From Paralysiella testudinis (GTDB lineage Bacteria > Pseudomonadota > Gammaproteobacteria > Burkholderiales > Neisseriaceae), in the NCBI RefSeq assembly GCF_016894345.1, contig NZ_CP069798.1, positions 1,385,385 through 1,449,384 of the forward strand: a stretch of 64,000 nucleotides of DNA. Direction: 5' to 3'. Numbering within the stretch: the stretch's first letter is position 1; each line of letters starts with the position of its first letter. The notes beneath the pieces are model-generated. The model was not told the DNA's origin, searched no databases, and saw nothing but the letters and a program-made list of their open reading frames with translations. A program made the position numbers and the translations under genes. Of the stretch, positions 9,592-17,252 are shown piece by piece.

Positions 9592-9864
9592 TTAATGCTG
9601 CCGATTGCGCAACCAAGCCAAACCCAGCATCACCGCGCCCATCAACATCTTATTGCGCCAGCTTTTGGAGCGGCCAATAGCCTTAAACGCCAAACTGCTC
9701 AAGGGCAGTTGGTCGGCCCATTGCCATGCTTGCCGCCAATCCACCTGAGCCGCCGCTTGGCGCTGGTTTTTCATTTGCGCAGCCACCATTTTCAGGCGCA
9801 ACACATCGGCCTGCAATTGCAATAAATCGCGCTGTTGCTGCAAACTGGGTTTAAGGTTGCTCAT
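9592..9864 (-). CDS. YqjK-like small protein
   Basis: 90 aa with a basic, glutamine-rich N-terminal helix (QQQRDLLQLQADVLRLK) and a hydrophobic C-terminal segment (MLMGAVMLGLAWL). It is assigned to the YqjK family mainly because it follows yqjE-like and yqjD-like genes, as in enterobacteria. It overlaps the upstream gene by 14 bases, so translation is probably coupled. Biochemical function unknown. Confidence 0.6.
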   Translation of the reverse strand: MSNLKPSLQQQRDLLQLQADVLRLKMVAAQMKNQRQAAAQVDWRQAWQWADQLPLSSLAFKAIGRSKSWRNKMLMGAVMLGLAWLRNRQH

Positions 9865-10258
9865 GGTTTGGCTCCTTTGCCACAGGGGATGTTGGGTATT
9901 TGCCGTTTAAATAGGCCACATCATCGGCCATGGCGTCCAGCGTGCTGCTCATAAAGCTGCCTTGTTGCTGCCACAAACGCGCCACCCACACCAACAAACC
10001 CAACATCAACAGGCCGAACAAGCCCGCCATGCCGAAAAATACCCAGATTTTGCTGCTTTCGGGCAATACGGTATTCAAGCCGAACAACAGGCTGATAAAA
10101 CCGAGGAAAAACGCCACCGTGGCAATCAGCGTGGCCACAAATAAAAACACCACGCTGCGGATTTGTGCCACCGCATCCAGCCGCAACATGCGCAGCCGCA
10201 GCCACAGTAAGGAGCCGCCGTAGTCCAGCCAAAGTTTGAATTGTTTTATAGGGTTCAT
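9851..10258 (-). CDS. YqjE-like phage-holin-family membrane protein (DUF1469)
   Basis: 135 aa with two membrane hairpin segments (about residues 34-58 and 70-92: VVFLFVATLIATVAFFLG and IWVFFGMAGLFGLLML). The N terminus carries RLRMLRLDAVAQIRS. Length and topology match DUF1469/holin superfamily III proteins next to yqjD. Role unknown; in enterobacteria the cluster is linked to stationary phase. Confidence 0.7.
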   Translation of the reverse strand: MNPIKQFKLWLDYGGSLLWLRLRMLRLDAVAQIRSVVFLFVATLIATVAFFLGFISLLFGLNTVLPESSKIWVFFGMAGLFGLLMLGLLVWVARLWQQQGSFMSSTLDAMADDVAYLNGKYPTSPVAKEPNHEQP

Positions 10259-10479
10259 ATTCCCCTCATTTTTTGGTGGTGAAATGAATTCGTGGCCAAG
10301 TGGCCACGCACAAACAGTATACCGCGAAACCGCGGCTGGTTTTCTTCAGCATCAAAACGCCCGATGGTTTGAACGCACAAAATAAAACCGCTTTGTCGAT
10401 ACAGGCGGCAAAGCGGTTTTGGTTTCAGGCAGCCTGAAGTCTTTATTAATCAAGGGCTAGCGCTTGTTATCAAGCCAAA

Positions 10480-10800
10480 TCAACGGCGGCAGCTGCTGCT
10501 CAGCAATACGCCCACGGCCAAACCGGCCAGTGCGGCCACGCCCATGGCGTAATAGGGCTGGTCGTGCACCAGCTCATCGGTGCGGGCGGCGGTTTGTTTG
10601 GCTTTGTCTACCACCGTGCTTTCCATATCGCGCAATTGCGATTTGGCGCGTGCCAGCTGATCTTGCACCTTGGCTTTCAGTGCTTTGGCTTGGTCGGTGC
10701 CATTGTCTACCGAAGATTCGTAGAGGGTTTCCACTTCATTCAGCACTGAGCGTACTTCTTTCATCAGGGCTTCTTTTTGGGCATCAAAATCTTTACTCAT
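10480..10800 (-). CDS. YqjD/ElaB-type ribosome-associated inner-membrane protein (DUF883)
   Basis: 106 aa from the ATG at 10800, preceded by AAAGGA; an upstream in-frame start at 10818 has no such site. A long amphipathic helix (about residues 5-75) is followed by the DUF883 tail: HDQPYYAMGVAALAGLAVG, a single C-terminal membrane helix, and a basic end. Known relatives tether ribosomes to the inner membrane in stationary phase. It leads the yqjD-E-K-like set, with a 221-base gap before yqjE that includes an uptake sequence. Confidence 0.75.
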   Translation of the reverse strand: MSKDFDAQKEALMKEVRSVLNEVETLYESSVDNGTDQAKALKAKVQDQLARAKSQLRDMESTVVDKAKQTAARTDELVHDQPYYAMGVAALAGLAVGVLLSSSCRR

Positions 10801-11080
10801 GGTTAAATCCTTTCGCATTGATTCAAACAGGGAAAATTAAAGCGCCCATGGATACGGCAGCGCACTTGCCTGAATCATATGCTGCCACCCGCGCAGTTTT
10901 CAAGTATGGTGCTGGGCGATTTGGGTTAGTTTGAGTAAATAAAAATCAGCATCTCGCTGTATTTGCCGCCAGCTTAGCGCCGCCCCGTATCAACAAGCAT
11001 CCGTTTTCGGTTAAAATTGCGCCTTGGGCGTAAAACCATGCCCGGCAACCCCAACACACAACGGAATAACGGAAACGGCG

Positions 11081-11944
11081 ATGAGCGAAATGGCTTTACA
11101 CAAAATTTACTCCGGCAAGGTGCGCGATTTATATGAAATTGACGCCGAGCGCATGTTGATGGTGGCCTCCGACCGGCTGTCTGCCTTTGATGTGATTCTG
11201 GACGACCCGATTCCGGGCAAGGGCGAAATCCTTACCCAAATTTCCAATTTCTGGTTTGATAAGCTTGCGCATGTGATGCCCAACCATTTTACCGGCGATG
11301 ATGTGGCCGATGTATTGCCGCCCGAGCAAGCGCACATATTGGCGGCACGCGCGGTGGTGGTGAAAAAGCTCACGCCGGTGAAAGTGGAAGCGATTGTGCG
11401 CGGCTATTTGGCCGGCAGCGGCTGGAAAGATTACCAAAAAACCGGCGCCGTGTGCGGCATTGCCTTGCCTGCTGGGCTGCAAGAAGCGCAAAGGCTGCCT
11501 GAAGTGTTGTTTACCCCGTCGACCAAAGCGGCGGTGGGCGACCACGATGAAAACATTTCTTTTGCCGAATGCGAGCGCATTATCGGTGCCGAATTGGCGG
11601 CGCAAGTGCGCGACAAAGCCATTGCCCTCTACACCGAAGCGGCGGCTTACGCCCAACAGCGCGGCATTATTATTTGCGACACCAAATTCGAATTCGGGCT
11701 GGATGAACACGGCACGCTCACCTTAATGGACGAAGTGCTCACCCCCGATTCCAGCCGCTTTTGGCCTGCCAGCCAATATCAAGTGGGCACCAATCCGCCG
11801 TCCTTCGACAAACAATTTGTGCGCGACTGGCTGGAGCAAAGCGGCTGGAACAAACAAGCCCCGGCACCGCGTGTGCCCGCCGAAGTGATTGCGCAAACCG
11901 TGGCTAAATACCGCGAAGCGCTGCATTTGCTCACCGATGTGTAA
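11081..11944 (+). CDS. purC: phosphoribosylaminoimidazole-succinocarboxamide synthase
   Basis: 287 aa from the ATG at 11081 ([19 protein letters not shown], the family start); the frame is open 57 bases earlier. It ligates aspartate to CAIR with ATP in purine synthesis. Signatures are [44 protein letters not shown] and [13 protein letters not shown]. It is a single gene, closed by a DUS-pair hairpin. Confidence 0.95.
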   Translation: MSEMALHKIYSGKVRDLYEIDAERMLMVASDRLSAFDVILDDPIPGKGEILTQISNFWFDKLAHVMPNHFTGDDVADVLPPEQAHILAARAVVVKKLTPVKVEAIVRGYLAGSGWKDYQKTGAVCGIALPAGLQEAQRLPEVLFTPSTKAAVGDHDENISFAECERIIGAELAAQVRDKAIALYTEAAAYAQQRGIIICDTKFEFGLDEHGTLTLMDEVLTPDSSRFWPASQYQVGTNPPSFDKQFVRDWLEQSGWNKQAPAPRVPAEVIAQTVAKYREALHLLTDV

Positions 11945-11968
11945 AACCCGTTTTCTGCTCACCAAACA

Positions 11969-11995
11969 GGCTGCCTGAAACGCTTTCAGGCAGCC
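11969..11995. terminator. DUS-pair hairpin after purC
   Basis: GGCTGCCTGAAA / TTTCAGGCAGCC, a 12-bp stem with a 3-nt loop, 25 bases after the purC stop. No strong T-run follows. Confidence 0.65.
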
Positions 11996-12012
11996 CTAAA
12001 ACGACTGCCGCC

Positions 12013-12807
12013 ATGCCACGACACCCCTACCGCCGCTTGCGCAGCGCCCGCCAAGCCTTGCCCGAAGTCGGCATTTCCGAAGAGGGCAATATCCGCTCAT
12101 TGCATTTGGGCAGCGCCACCGTGCAAAGCTCCATGAATGTAGACCACCCCAGCGAATTGGTGCTCTCCTACAGCCGCGCCATGATGGCCTGGCTGCTGTT
12201 TACCGATGCCGCGCCGCGCCACATCACCCAAATCGGCTTGGGCGGCGGCTCGTTTGCACGCTGGATTGATGCCTATTTGCCGCAAAGCCGCCAAACCGTG
12301 GTGGAAATCAACCCGCAAGTCATCAGTGTGGCACGCAGCCTGTTTGAGCTGCCGTTTGAAGATGAGCGCTTTGAAATCGTGACTGCCGACGGCGCTGAAT
12401 ATATCCGCATCCTTTACGGCGGCGGCACTGATATCTTGCTGGTCGACGGCTTTGACGGCGAGCAAATCATCGACGATTTGGTGGGCGAACCGTTTTTTGC
12501 CGACTGCCGCGCCGCCTTGAGCGAAAACGGCATTTTCGTAACCAACTGGTGGCAGGCCGACAAACGCTACGATGTGTTTGTGCAACGCCTGCGCCGCGTG
12601 TTCGACAACCGCGTGATCGCCGTGCCCGCCGCCACCCACGGCAATGTGGCGGTGTTGGCTTTTCAGTCCGACCCCGCCGTGCGCCAGTGGGACAAACTGA
12701 AAAAACACGCCCAAACACTCAATGCCCAATACCATCTGGACTTTACCGGCATGCTCGCTGCCATCAAGGCGCAACAAGATGGCCGCAATATCTTGTCGTT
12801 TGATTAA
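12013..12807 (+). CDS. spermidine-synthase-like methyltransferase-fold protein
   Basis: 264 aa. The Rossmann core shows the nucleotide-binding turn GLGGGSFARW, then VVEINPQVISVARSLF and DILLVDGFDGEQI, as in polyamine aminopropyltransferases. The usual N-terminal beta-strand domain is reduced, and the active-site stretch of true SpeE is not obvious. It is therefore better called a spermidine-synthase-family protein. No speD is near, and speB is 14 kb away. Probably first gene of a three-gene set with the ferredoxin and hydrolase downstream. Confidence 0.7.
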   Translation: MPRHPYRRLRSARQALPEVGISEEGNIRSLHLGSATVQSSMNVDHPSELVLSYSRAMMAWLLFTDAAPRHITQIGLGGGSFARWIDAYLPQSRQTVVEINPQVISVARSLFELPFEDERFEIVTADGAEYIRILYGGGTDILLVDGFDGEQIIDDLVGEPFFADCRAALSENGIFVTNWWQADKRYDVFVQRLRRVFDNRVIAVPAATHGNVAVLAFQSDPAVRQWDKLKKHAQTLNAQYHLDFTGMLAAIKAQQDGRNILSFD

Positions 12808-12852
12808 ATCTTTTTCAGGCAGCCTTAAAGCTGCATTATCGAAGGAAACCGC

Positions 12853-13194
12853 ATGAGCCACTTCCAACGCCATCTGTTTATCTGCACCAATGAGCGCAAC
12901 GACCCCTGCCGCCAAAGCTGTGGCGATAACCAAGCGGGTGCCACCGCTGTCGACTACCTCAAAGGCCACGCTCATGCCGCCGGCTTGATTGGCGCGGGCA
13001 AATTGCGCATCAGCAAATCCGGCTGCCTGGGGCGCTGCGAACAAGGCCCGGCGATGGTGATTTACCCCGAAGGCCGCTGGTATACCTATGTAGATGAAGC
13101 CGATTTGGCCGATATTTTGCAACACGACTTGATAGAAGGCCAAGCGGTAACCCGCCTGCTGATTGACCCCATTGATGCCGCCGAAAACGAGTAG
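12853..13194 (+). CDS. thioredoxin-like [2Fe-2S] ferredoxin
   Basis: 113 aa. HLFICTNERNDPCRQSCGD near the N terminus and SGCLGRCEQGPAMVIYPEG in the middle supply the four cluster cysteines of the thioredoxin-fold ferredoxin family (NuoE-like and Shethna-type). Partner unknown. It lies between the spermidine-synthase-like gene (45-base gap) and the hydrolase (5-base gap), which suggests co-transcription with both. Confidence 0.82.
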   Translation: MSHFQRHLFICTNERNDPCRQSCGDNQAGATAVDYLKGHAHAAGLIGAGKLRISKSGCLGRCEQGPAMVIYPEGRWYTYVDEADLADILQHDLIEGQAVTRLLIDPIDAAENE

Positions 13195-13199
13195 CCGCC

Positions 13200-13829
13200 A
13201 TGCACAGCCAACACCACCTCACTTGGATTGACGGCCCTGCCGGGCGCCTGCAAATCATCTACCTGCCCGCCAAAGGCCAGGCGCAAGGCGTGGCCGTGCT
13301 CAACCACCCCAATCCGCTGCATGGTGGCACCTTCACCAATAAGGTAATCCAAACCGCCGCCAAGGCGCTGAGCGAGCTGGGTTTTCATTGCTATCTGCCC
13401 AATTTACGCGGCGTGGGTGAGAGCGAAGGCAGCCACGATTACGGCCAAGGCGAAACCGATGATTGCCTCAGCGTGGTTGATTACGCCCGCGCCCAACATC
13501 CCGAGGTGGATAAACTGGTGCTGGCCGGATTTTCTTTCGGCGGCTATGTGGCCTTGTTTGCCGCCACGCGCTGCCAACCCGATGCGCTGCTGCTGCTGGC
13601 ACCTGCCGTGGGCATGTACACCGTGCCCGCCGCCAACGCCCATCAATCCGACAAAACCCTGCTGATTCACGGCGAAACCGATGATGTGGTGCCACTGCAA
13701 AACGCCTTGGATTGGGCGGCGCCGCAAGACATGCCGGTGCTGGTGATACCGCAAGCCGGCCACTTCTTCCACGGCAAACTGATGATTCTGCGCCAGCAAA
13801 TCAGCCGCCTGTTGCCTACTTTGCTGTAA
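13200..13829 (+). CDS. alpha/beta hydrolase
   Basis: 209 aa. The nucleophile elbow is GFSFGG, the acid lies in HGETDDVVP, and the histidine is in QAGHFFHG. NHPNPLHGGTFTNKV near the N terminus and LPNLRGVGESEG form the oxyanion and cap-side motifs of the dienelactone-hydrolase-like group often annotated as CocE/NonD-type. The ATG overlaps the ribosome spacing of the ferredoxin stop (5 bases). Substrate unknown. Confidence 0.8.
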   Translation: MHSQHHLTWIDGPAGRLQIIYLPAKGQAQGVAVLNHPNPLHGGTFTNKVIQTAAKALSELGFHCYLPNLRGVGESEGSHDYGQGETDDCLSVVDYARAQHPEVDKLVLAGFSFGGYVALFAATRCQPDALLLLAPAVGMYTVPAANAHQSDKTLLIHGETDDVVPLQNALDWAAPQDMPVLVIPQAGHFFHGKLMILRQQISRLLPTLL

Positions 13830-14265
13830 GGTGGCTGAAGATACGCATCCGCTTGTTTAAGGCTACCTGAAATGTAACACTGTCATTGCCGAACTTGATT
13901 CGGCAATCCATTGACAGGAAATTGCAGAATATATCATCTGTTTTAAAATCAATGATATTGATGCTGTTTTTGTATTGCTGTTGCGTCGGTTTATTTTCAC
14001 CGTGGATTGCCGAATCAAGTTCGGCAATGACGCATTCGATGGTTTCAGGCAGCATTTACCAATAAGTGCGTATCTTCAGTTAAACAAAATAGTGTGTAAA
14101 TGGCTGTGCTTTAATACGAGCGCGTAACTTCAGTAAGGTAAGAATGGTTGTAATCCATCAAGCAGGGTGGAGCGGCTCACCCTCAATACGGCCTGCAAAT
14201 CATCAGGCGCATTTACCGCCAACATAAAAAAACAGCTTAAACCCGCGCCGATAAAACACGCTGTT
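13830..14265. other. gene-free stretch with repeat pair
   Basis: I see no convincing gene here. It holds an uptake-sequence variant (AGGCTACCTGAAA) at about 13860, the dRS3-like palindrome pair, an inverted uptake sequence near 14042-14053 and AT-rich DNA between. A 64-codon minus-strand ORF at 14130-14324 has no ribosome site or family resemblance. Confidence 0.6.
13885..14028. repeat. inverted pair of dRS3-like palindromes
   Basis: ATTGCCGAA-CTTGA-TTCGGCAAT at 13885-13907 and its reverse complement at 14006-14028, about 98 bp apart. Each copy is a palindrome with ATTGCC/GGCAAT ends, resembling neisserial dRS3 (ATTCCC-N8-GGGAAT). The immediate flanks (GTC outside, CCA inside) are shared too. 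Confidence 0.7.
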
Positions 14266-14294
14266 CTGACAAAACATTTGTTATACAGTATCAT
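14266..14294 (+). promoter_or_regulatory. predicted znuC operon promoter with overlapping Zur-like box
   Basis: CTGACA at 14266-14271 and TATCAT at 14289-14294 are separated by 17 bp, each one mismatch from consensus. TGTTATACAGTATCA at 14279-14293 overlaps the -10 and resembles the neisserial Zur consensus TGTTATDNHATAACA. The left half is perfect and the right half degenerate. Confidence 0.55.
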
Positions 14295-14342
14295 ATGCAC
14301 CTTTGGTGGTAATCGCCGCCGCATCTGCTTGCATCTATTATC

Positions 14343-14441
14343 ATGAATTCATTATTGCTCAGCGGCCTTGGCCGCCGTTTGTTGTTGGCTGCGGCTTTGC
14401 TGTTGCTGATTTGGTCGCTGTTTTACTGGGCGGTGTACTGA
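14343..14441 (+). CDS. small hydrophobic ORF (32 aa) upstream of znuC
   Basis: The ORF starts MNSLLLSGLGRRLLL and continues as one leucine- and alanine-rich membrane helix ending in WSLFYWAVY. A basic RR pair precedes the helix. Its TGA (14439-14441) is two bases before the znuC ATG, so translation could be coupled. It lies just after the predicted zinc-regulated promoter. There is no clear Shine-Dalgarno sequence and I recognise no named family. It could be a small transporter-associated protein, or only a leader that opens the znuC start. Confidence 0.5.
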   Translation: MNSLLLSGLGRRLLLAAALLLLIWSLFYWAVY

Positions 14442-14443
14442 AT

Positions 14444-15172
14444 ATGGGCATTGCCATCCACAACCTTACCGTCAGCTACCGCCGCCGCCCGGCGGTGCAC
14501 CATCTGGATATGCAGTTTGCCGATGGCGCGATGTGGGCGATTTTTGGGCCCAATGGCGCGGGCAAGTCCACCTTGCTGAAAAGCCTGATGGGGCTGATTA
14601 AGGCGGATACCGGCCATATCGAATGGCAAGGTTTGTGCCGCCAAGACATCGCTTATCTGCCGCAACAATCCGATATCGACCGCAGCCAGCCCATGAATGT
14701 CTACGAGCTGGCGGCCATGGGTTTGTGGTATGAAATCGGCTTTTTCGGCAAGGTGAACACAGCGCAACATGCGCGGATACAGGCAGCCTTGGCGCAAGTG
14801 GAAATGGCCGACTTTGCCCGGCGCCCCATCGGCCAGCTTTCCAACGGCCAATTCCAGCGCGTGCTGTTTGCGCGCATGTTGGTGCAAAACGCCAAAGTGC
14901 TGCTGCTGGACGAGCCTTTTAACGCTGTGGACGCCAAAACCACGTTTGCGCTGTTGGAAGTGCTGCGCCAATACCACAGTCGCCAACATTGCACTGTGGT
15001 GGCGGTGCTGCACGACTACGAGCAAGTTCGTGCCTATTTCCCCAACACTTTGCTGCTGGCACGTGAAAAAGTGGCCGCCGGGCGCACCGAGGCGGTGCTG
15101 ACCGACAGCCATTTGCAACAAGCCAATGCCGCCATGCAAAAGCATGACAGCGATGAGTGGTGCGCTGCCTGA
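14444..15172 (+). CDS. znuC: zinc (manganese) ABC transporter ATP-binding protein
   Basis: 242 aa from the ATG at 14444; the frame is open 141 bases further upstream but the extra residues are not family-like. Walker A is GPNGAGKST, the signature LSNGQFQR, Walker B VLLLDEPF and the H-loop VLHDY. It energises metal import with the permease at 15284 and the binding protein at 16256. The order ATPase-permease-binding protein, the His-rich binding protein and the Zur-like boxes favour zinc. Confidence 0.88.
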   Translation: MGIAIHNLTVSYRRRPAVHHLDMQFADGAMWAIFGPNGAGKSTLLKSLMGLIKADTGHIEWQGLCRQDIAYLPQQSDIDRSQPMNVYELAAMGLWYEIGFFGKVNTAQHARIQAALAQVEMADFARRPIGQLSNGQFQRVLFARMLVQNAKVLLLDEPFNAVDAKTTFALLEVLRQYHSRQHCTVVAVLHDYEQVRAYFPNTLLLAREKVAAGRTEAVLTDSHLQQANAAMQKHDSDEWCAA

Positions 15173-15283
15173 AACAGCAAAATAAGGCAGTGATATTGAC
15201 TTAACGGCTGCCTGAAACATCATCTGCGCTGCCCGTTATCCCACATCGAAATTAATCAAACCTGAATTGACGAAACCGTTTCC

Positions 15284-16159
15284 ATGCAACTTTATACCTG
15301 GCTGATTGAGCCCTTTGCCGAATTCGACTTTATGCGCTACGCCTTGGCTTCGGTGGTGTTTTTGGCGCTGTCTGCCGCGCCGATGGGGGTGTTTTTGATG
15401 ATGCGGCGCATGAGCTTGGTGGGCGACGCGCTTGGCCATGCGGTGCTGCCCGGTGCCGCCATCGGCTATATGTTTGCTGGCTTGAGCCTGCCGGCCATGA
15501 GCGTGGGCGGCTTTTTTGCCGGTTTGCTGATGGCCTTGCTGGCCGGCTTGGCCAGCCGCTTCAGCAATCTGAAAGAAGACGCCAATTTCGCCGCTTTTTA
15601 CCTCACCAGCTTGGCCATCGGCGTGGTGTTGGTGAGCCAAAGCGGCAGCAGCGTGGATCTTTTGCATTTGCTGTTTGGCTCGGTATTGGCGGTGGATTTG
15701 CCCGCGCTCACATTGGTGGCACTGGTGGCCAGTATTACACTGGTGGCTTTGGCGGTGATTTACCGCCCTTTGCTGTTGGAAAGCATAGACCCGCTGTTTT
15801 TGCAGGCCGTGGGCGGCAAAGGTAGCCTATGGCACAGCCTGTTTTTGGTGTTGGTGGTGATGAATCTGGTGGCCGGTTTTCAAGCCTTGGGCACTTTGAT
15901 GTCGGTGGGCTTGATGATGCTGCCCGCCATCAGCGCGCGGTTGTGGTGTAAAACCATGGGCAGCTTGATGCTGCTGGCGGTGCTGCTGGCCTTGGCCTGC
16001 GGTGTGGCCGGGCTGTTGTTTTCCTACTATGTGGAAATCCCCTCCGGCCCGGCGATTATTTTGTGCTGCGGCGGCGTGTATTTGCTGTCGTTGCTGATGG
16101 GCTGGGAAGGCGGCTTGCTGCCTAAATGGCTGCGCCGCCATAAGCACCATACTGCCTAA
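15284..16159 (+). CDS. znuB: zinc (manganese) ABC transporter permease
   Basis: 291 aa with about eight membrane helices. APMGVFLMMRRMSLVGDALGHAVLP near the N terminus is the hallmark of the ABC-3 metal permease family, and GFQALGTLMSVGLMMLPA is the conserved C-terminal loop. It starts 111 bases after znuC, with an uptake sequence in the gap. A DUS hairpin between this gene and znuA probably lowers read-through to znuA. Confidence 0.9.
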   Translation: MQLYTWLIEPFAEFDFMRYALASVVFLALSAAPMGVFLMMRRMSLVGDALGHAVLPGAAIGYMFAGLSLPAMSVGGFFAGLLMALLAGLASRFSNLKEDANFAAFYLTSLAIGVVLVSQSGSSVDLLHLLFGSVLAVDLPALTLVALVASITLVALAVIYRPLLLESIDPLFLQAVGGKGSLWHSLFLVLVVMNLVAGFQALGTLMSVGLMMLPAISARLWCKTMGSLMLLAVLLALACGVAGLLFSYYVEIPSGPAIILCCGGVYLLSLLMGWEGGLLPKWLRRHKHHTA

Positions 16160-16181
16160 CTGAAGGTTGCGCCTGATACAA

Positions 16182-16217
16182 GGCTGCCTGAAAACCTTGG
16201 CAAAGCATCAGGCAGCC
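16182..16217. terminator. DUS-pair hairpin between znuB and znuA
   Basis: GGCTGCCTGA / TCAGGCAGCC with a 16-nt loop. No T-run follows. The loop contains the -35 hexamer of the znuA promoter. Confidence 0.5.
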
Positions 16218-16240
16218 ACTATAATTGTTATGTAATAACA
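16197..16240 (+). promoter_or_regulatory. znuA promoter and Zur operator
   Basis: TTGGCA (16197-16202), a 17-bp spacer and a perfect TATAAT (16220-16225) are followed immediately by the palindrome TGTTATGTAATAACA (16226-16240). That palindrome fits the neisserial Zur consensus TGTTATDNHATAACA (as I recall it from work on meningococcal Zur) at every position. It ends 15 bases before the znuA ATG, so bound Zur would block the transcription start. Confidence 0.8.
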
Positions 16241-16255
16241 TTAAAAGGAAATAAA

Positions 16256-17152
16256 ATGAAACATTGGAAATTGGGCATTATTGCCGCCGCCTTTTCAGGC
16301 AGCCTATTGGCCGCTCCCATGCCGGTGGTGGCCAGCTTCAGTATTTTGGGCGACGTTACCCAGCAAATCGGTGGCGAGCGCGTGGCGGTGCAAACCTTGG
16401 TTGGTGCGGATCAAGATGCGCACGTATATCAACTCAATAGCGGCGACATCCGCAAAATCCGCGCGGCCAAGTTGGTGCTGGTCAACGGCTTGGGTTTTGA
16501 AAAAGCCGAGTTGGCGCGTGCAGTGCAGCAAAGCAAAGTGCCGATGGCAGTAGCCAGCCAAGGCATCAAACCCATGGCGGCGGCTGATGACCATGGCCAC
16601 AGCCATGGCGGGCATAACCACGATCATGGCACTGAGGATCCGCATGTGTGGAATGATCCGGTGCTGATGCAAACCTATGCCCAAAACGTAGCCAATGCGC
16701 TGATTAAAGCCGATCCGGCGGGTAAAAGCCATTACCAGCAACGCTTGAAAAATTATCAAACCGAGCTAAGCCAGCTCAATACTTGGGCAGCACAATCGTT
16801 TAACGCCATTCCGGCCGCGCAGCGCAAAGTGCTCACCGGTCATGATGCGTTTGGCTATTTGGGCAAACGCTACAATATCCAGTTTATCGCCCCGCAAGGC
16901 GTGAGCACCGAAGCCGAGCCCTCCGCCCGCCAAGTGGCCGCCATCATCCGCCAAATCAAACAGCAGGGCATTAAGGCGGTGTTTAGCGAAAACATCAAAG
17001 ACAGCCGCATGGTTGACCGCATTGCCAAAGAAACCGGCGTTAAGGTGCAGGGCAAGCTCTATTCCGATGCGCTGAGTAAAACCGCGCCGGCCAATACCTA
17101 TGTGGGCATGTTCCGCCACAATGTAACGGCACTGAGCAATGCCATGAAATAA
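16256..17152 (+). CDS. znuA: periplasmic zinc-binding protein of the ABC importer
   Basis: 298 aa with a cleavable signal peptide (about residues 1-20). Cluster A-I ligands are visible: H56 in DAHVYQ, H130 in EDPHVW and a third histidine in LTGHDAFGYL. A His/Asp-rich loop (DDHGHSHGGHNHDHG, about 111-125) is typical of zinc rather than manganese binders. An inverted uptake sequence is built into the signal-peptide codons (FSGSLLA). Own Zur-type promoter upstream, strong terminator downstream. Confidence 0.92.
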   Translation: MKHWKLGIIAAAFSGSLLAAPMPVVASFSILGDVTQQIGGERVAVQTLVGADQDAHVYQLNSGDIRKIRAAKLVLVNGLGFEKAELARAVQQSKVPMAVASQGIKPMAAADDHGHSHGGHNHDHGTEDPHVWNDPVLMQTYAQNVANALIKADPAGKSHYQQRLKNYQTELSQLNTWAAQSFNAIPAAQRKVLTGHDAFGYLGKRYNIQFIAPQGVSTEAEPSARQVAAIIRQIKQQGIKAVFSENIKDSRMVDRIAKETGVKVQGKLYSDALSKTAPANTYVGMFRHNVTALSNAMK

Positions 17153-17185
17153 AGCCGTATTTGATTTCAGGCAGCCTCAAAAAAG

Positions 17186-17220
17186 CCAACCCCATAATGC
17201 AGATTATGGGGTTGGTTTTT
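17186..17220. terminator. terminator between znuA and ponA
   Basis: CCAACCCCATAAT / ATTATGGGGTTGG, a 13-bp perfect stem with a 4-nt loop followed by T5, between two converging genes. Confidence 0.92.
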
Positions 17221-17252
17221 GCCATTCGGCAGGGTTCAGCCGTTTGCTGAAA

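Noticed and set aside
12097..13143. 348-codon minus-strand ORF
   Set aside because: It is antisense to the spermidine-synthase-like and ferredoxin genes, both with strong motifs; the long frame follows from GC-rich codon use.
14130..14324. 64-codon minus-strand ORF upstream of znuC
   Set aside because: It overlaps the predicted znuC promoter, lacks a ribosome site and resembles nothing known.
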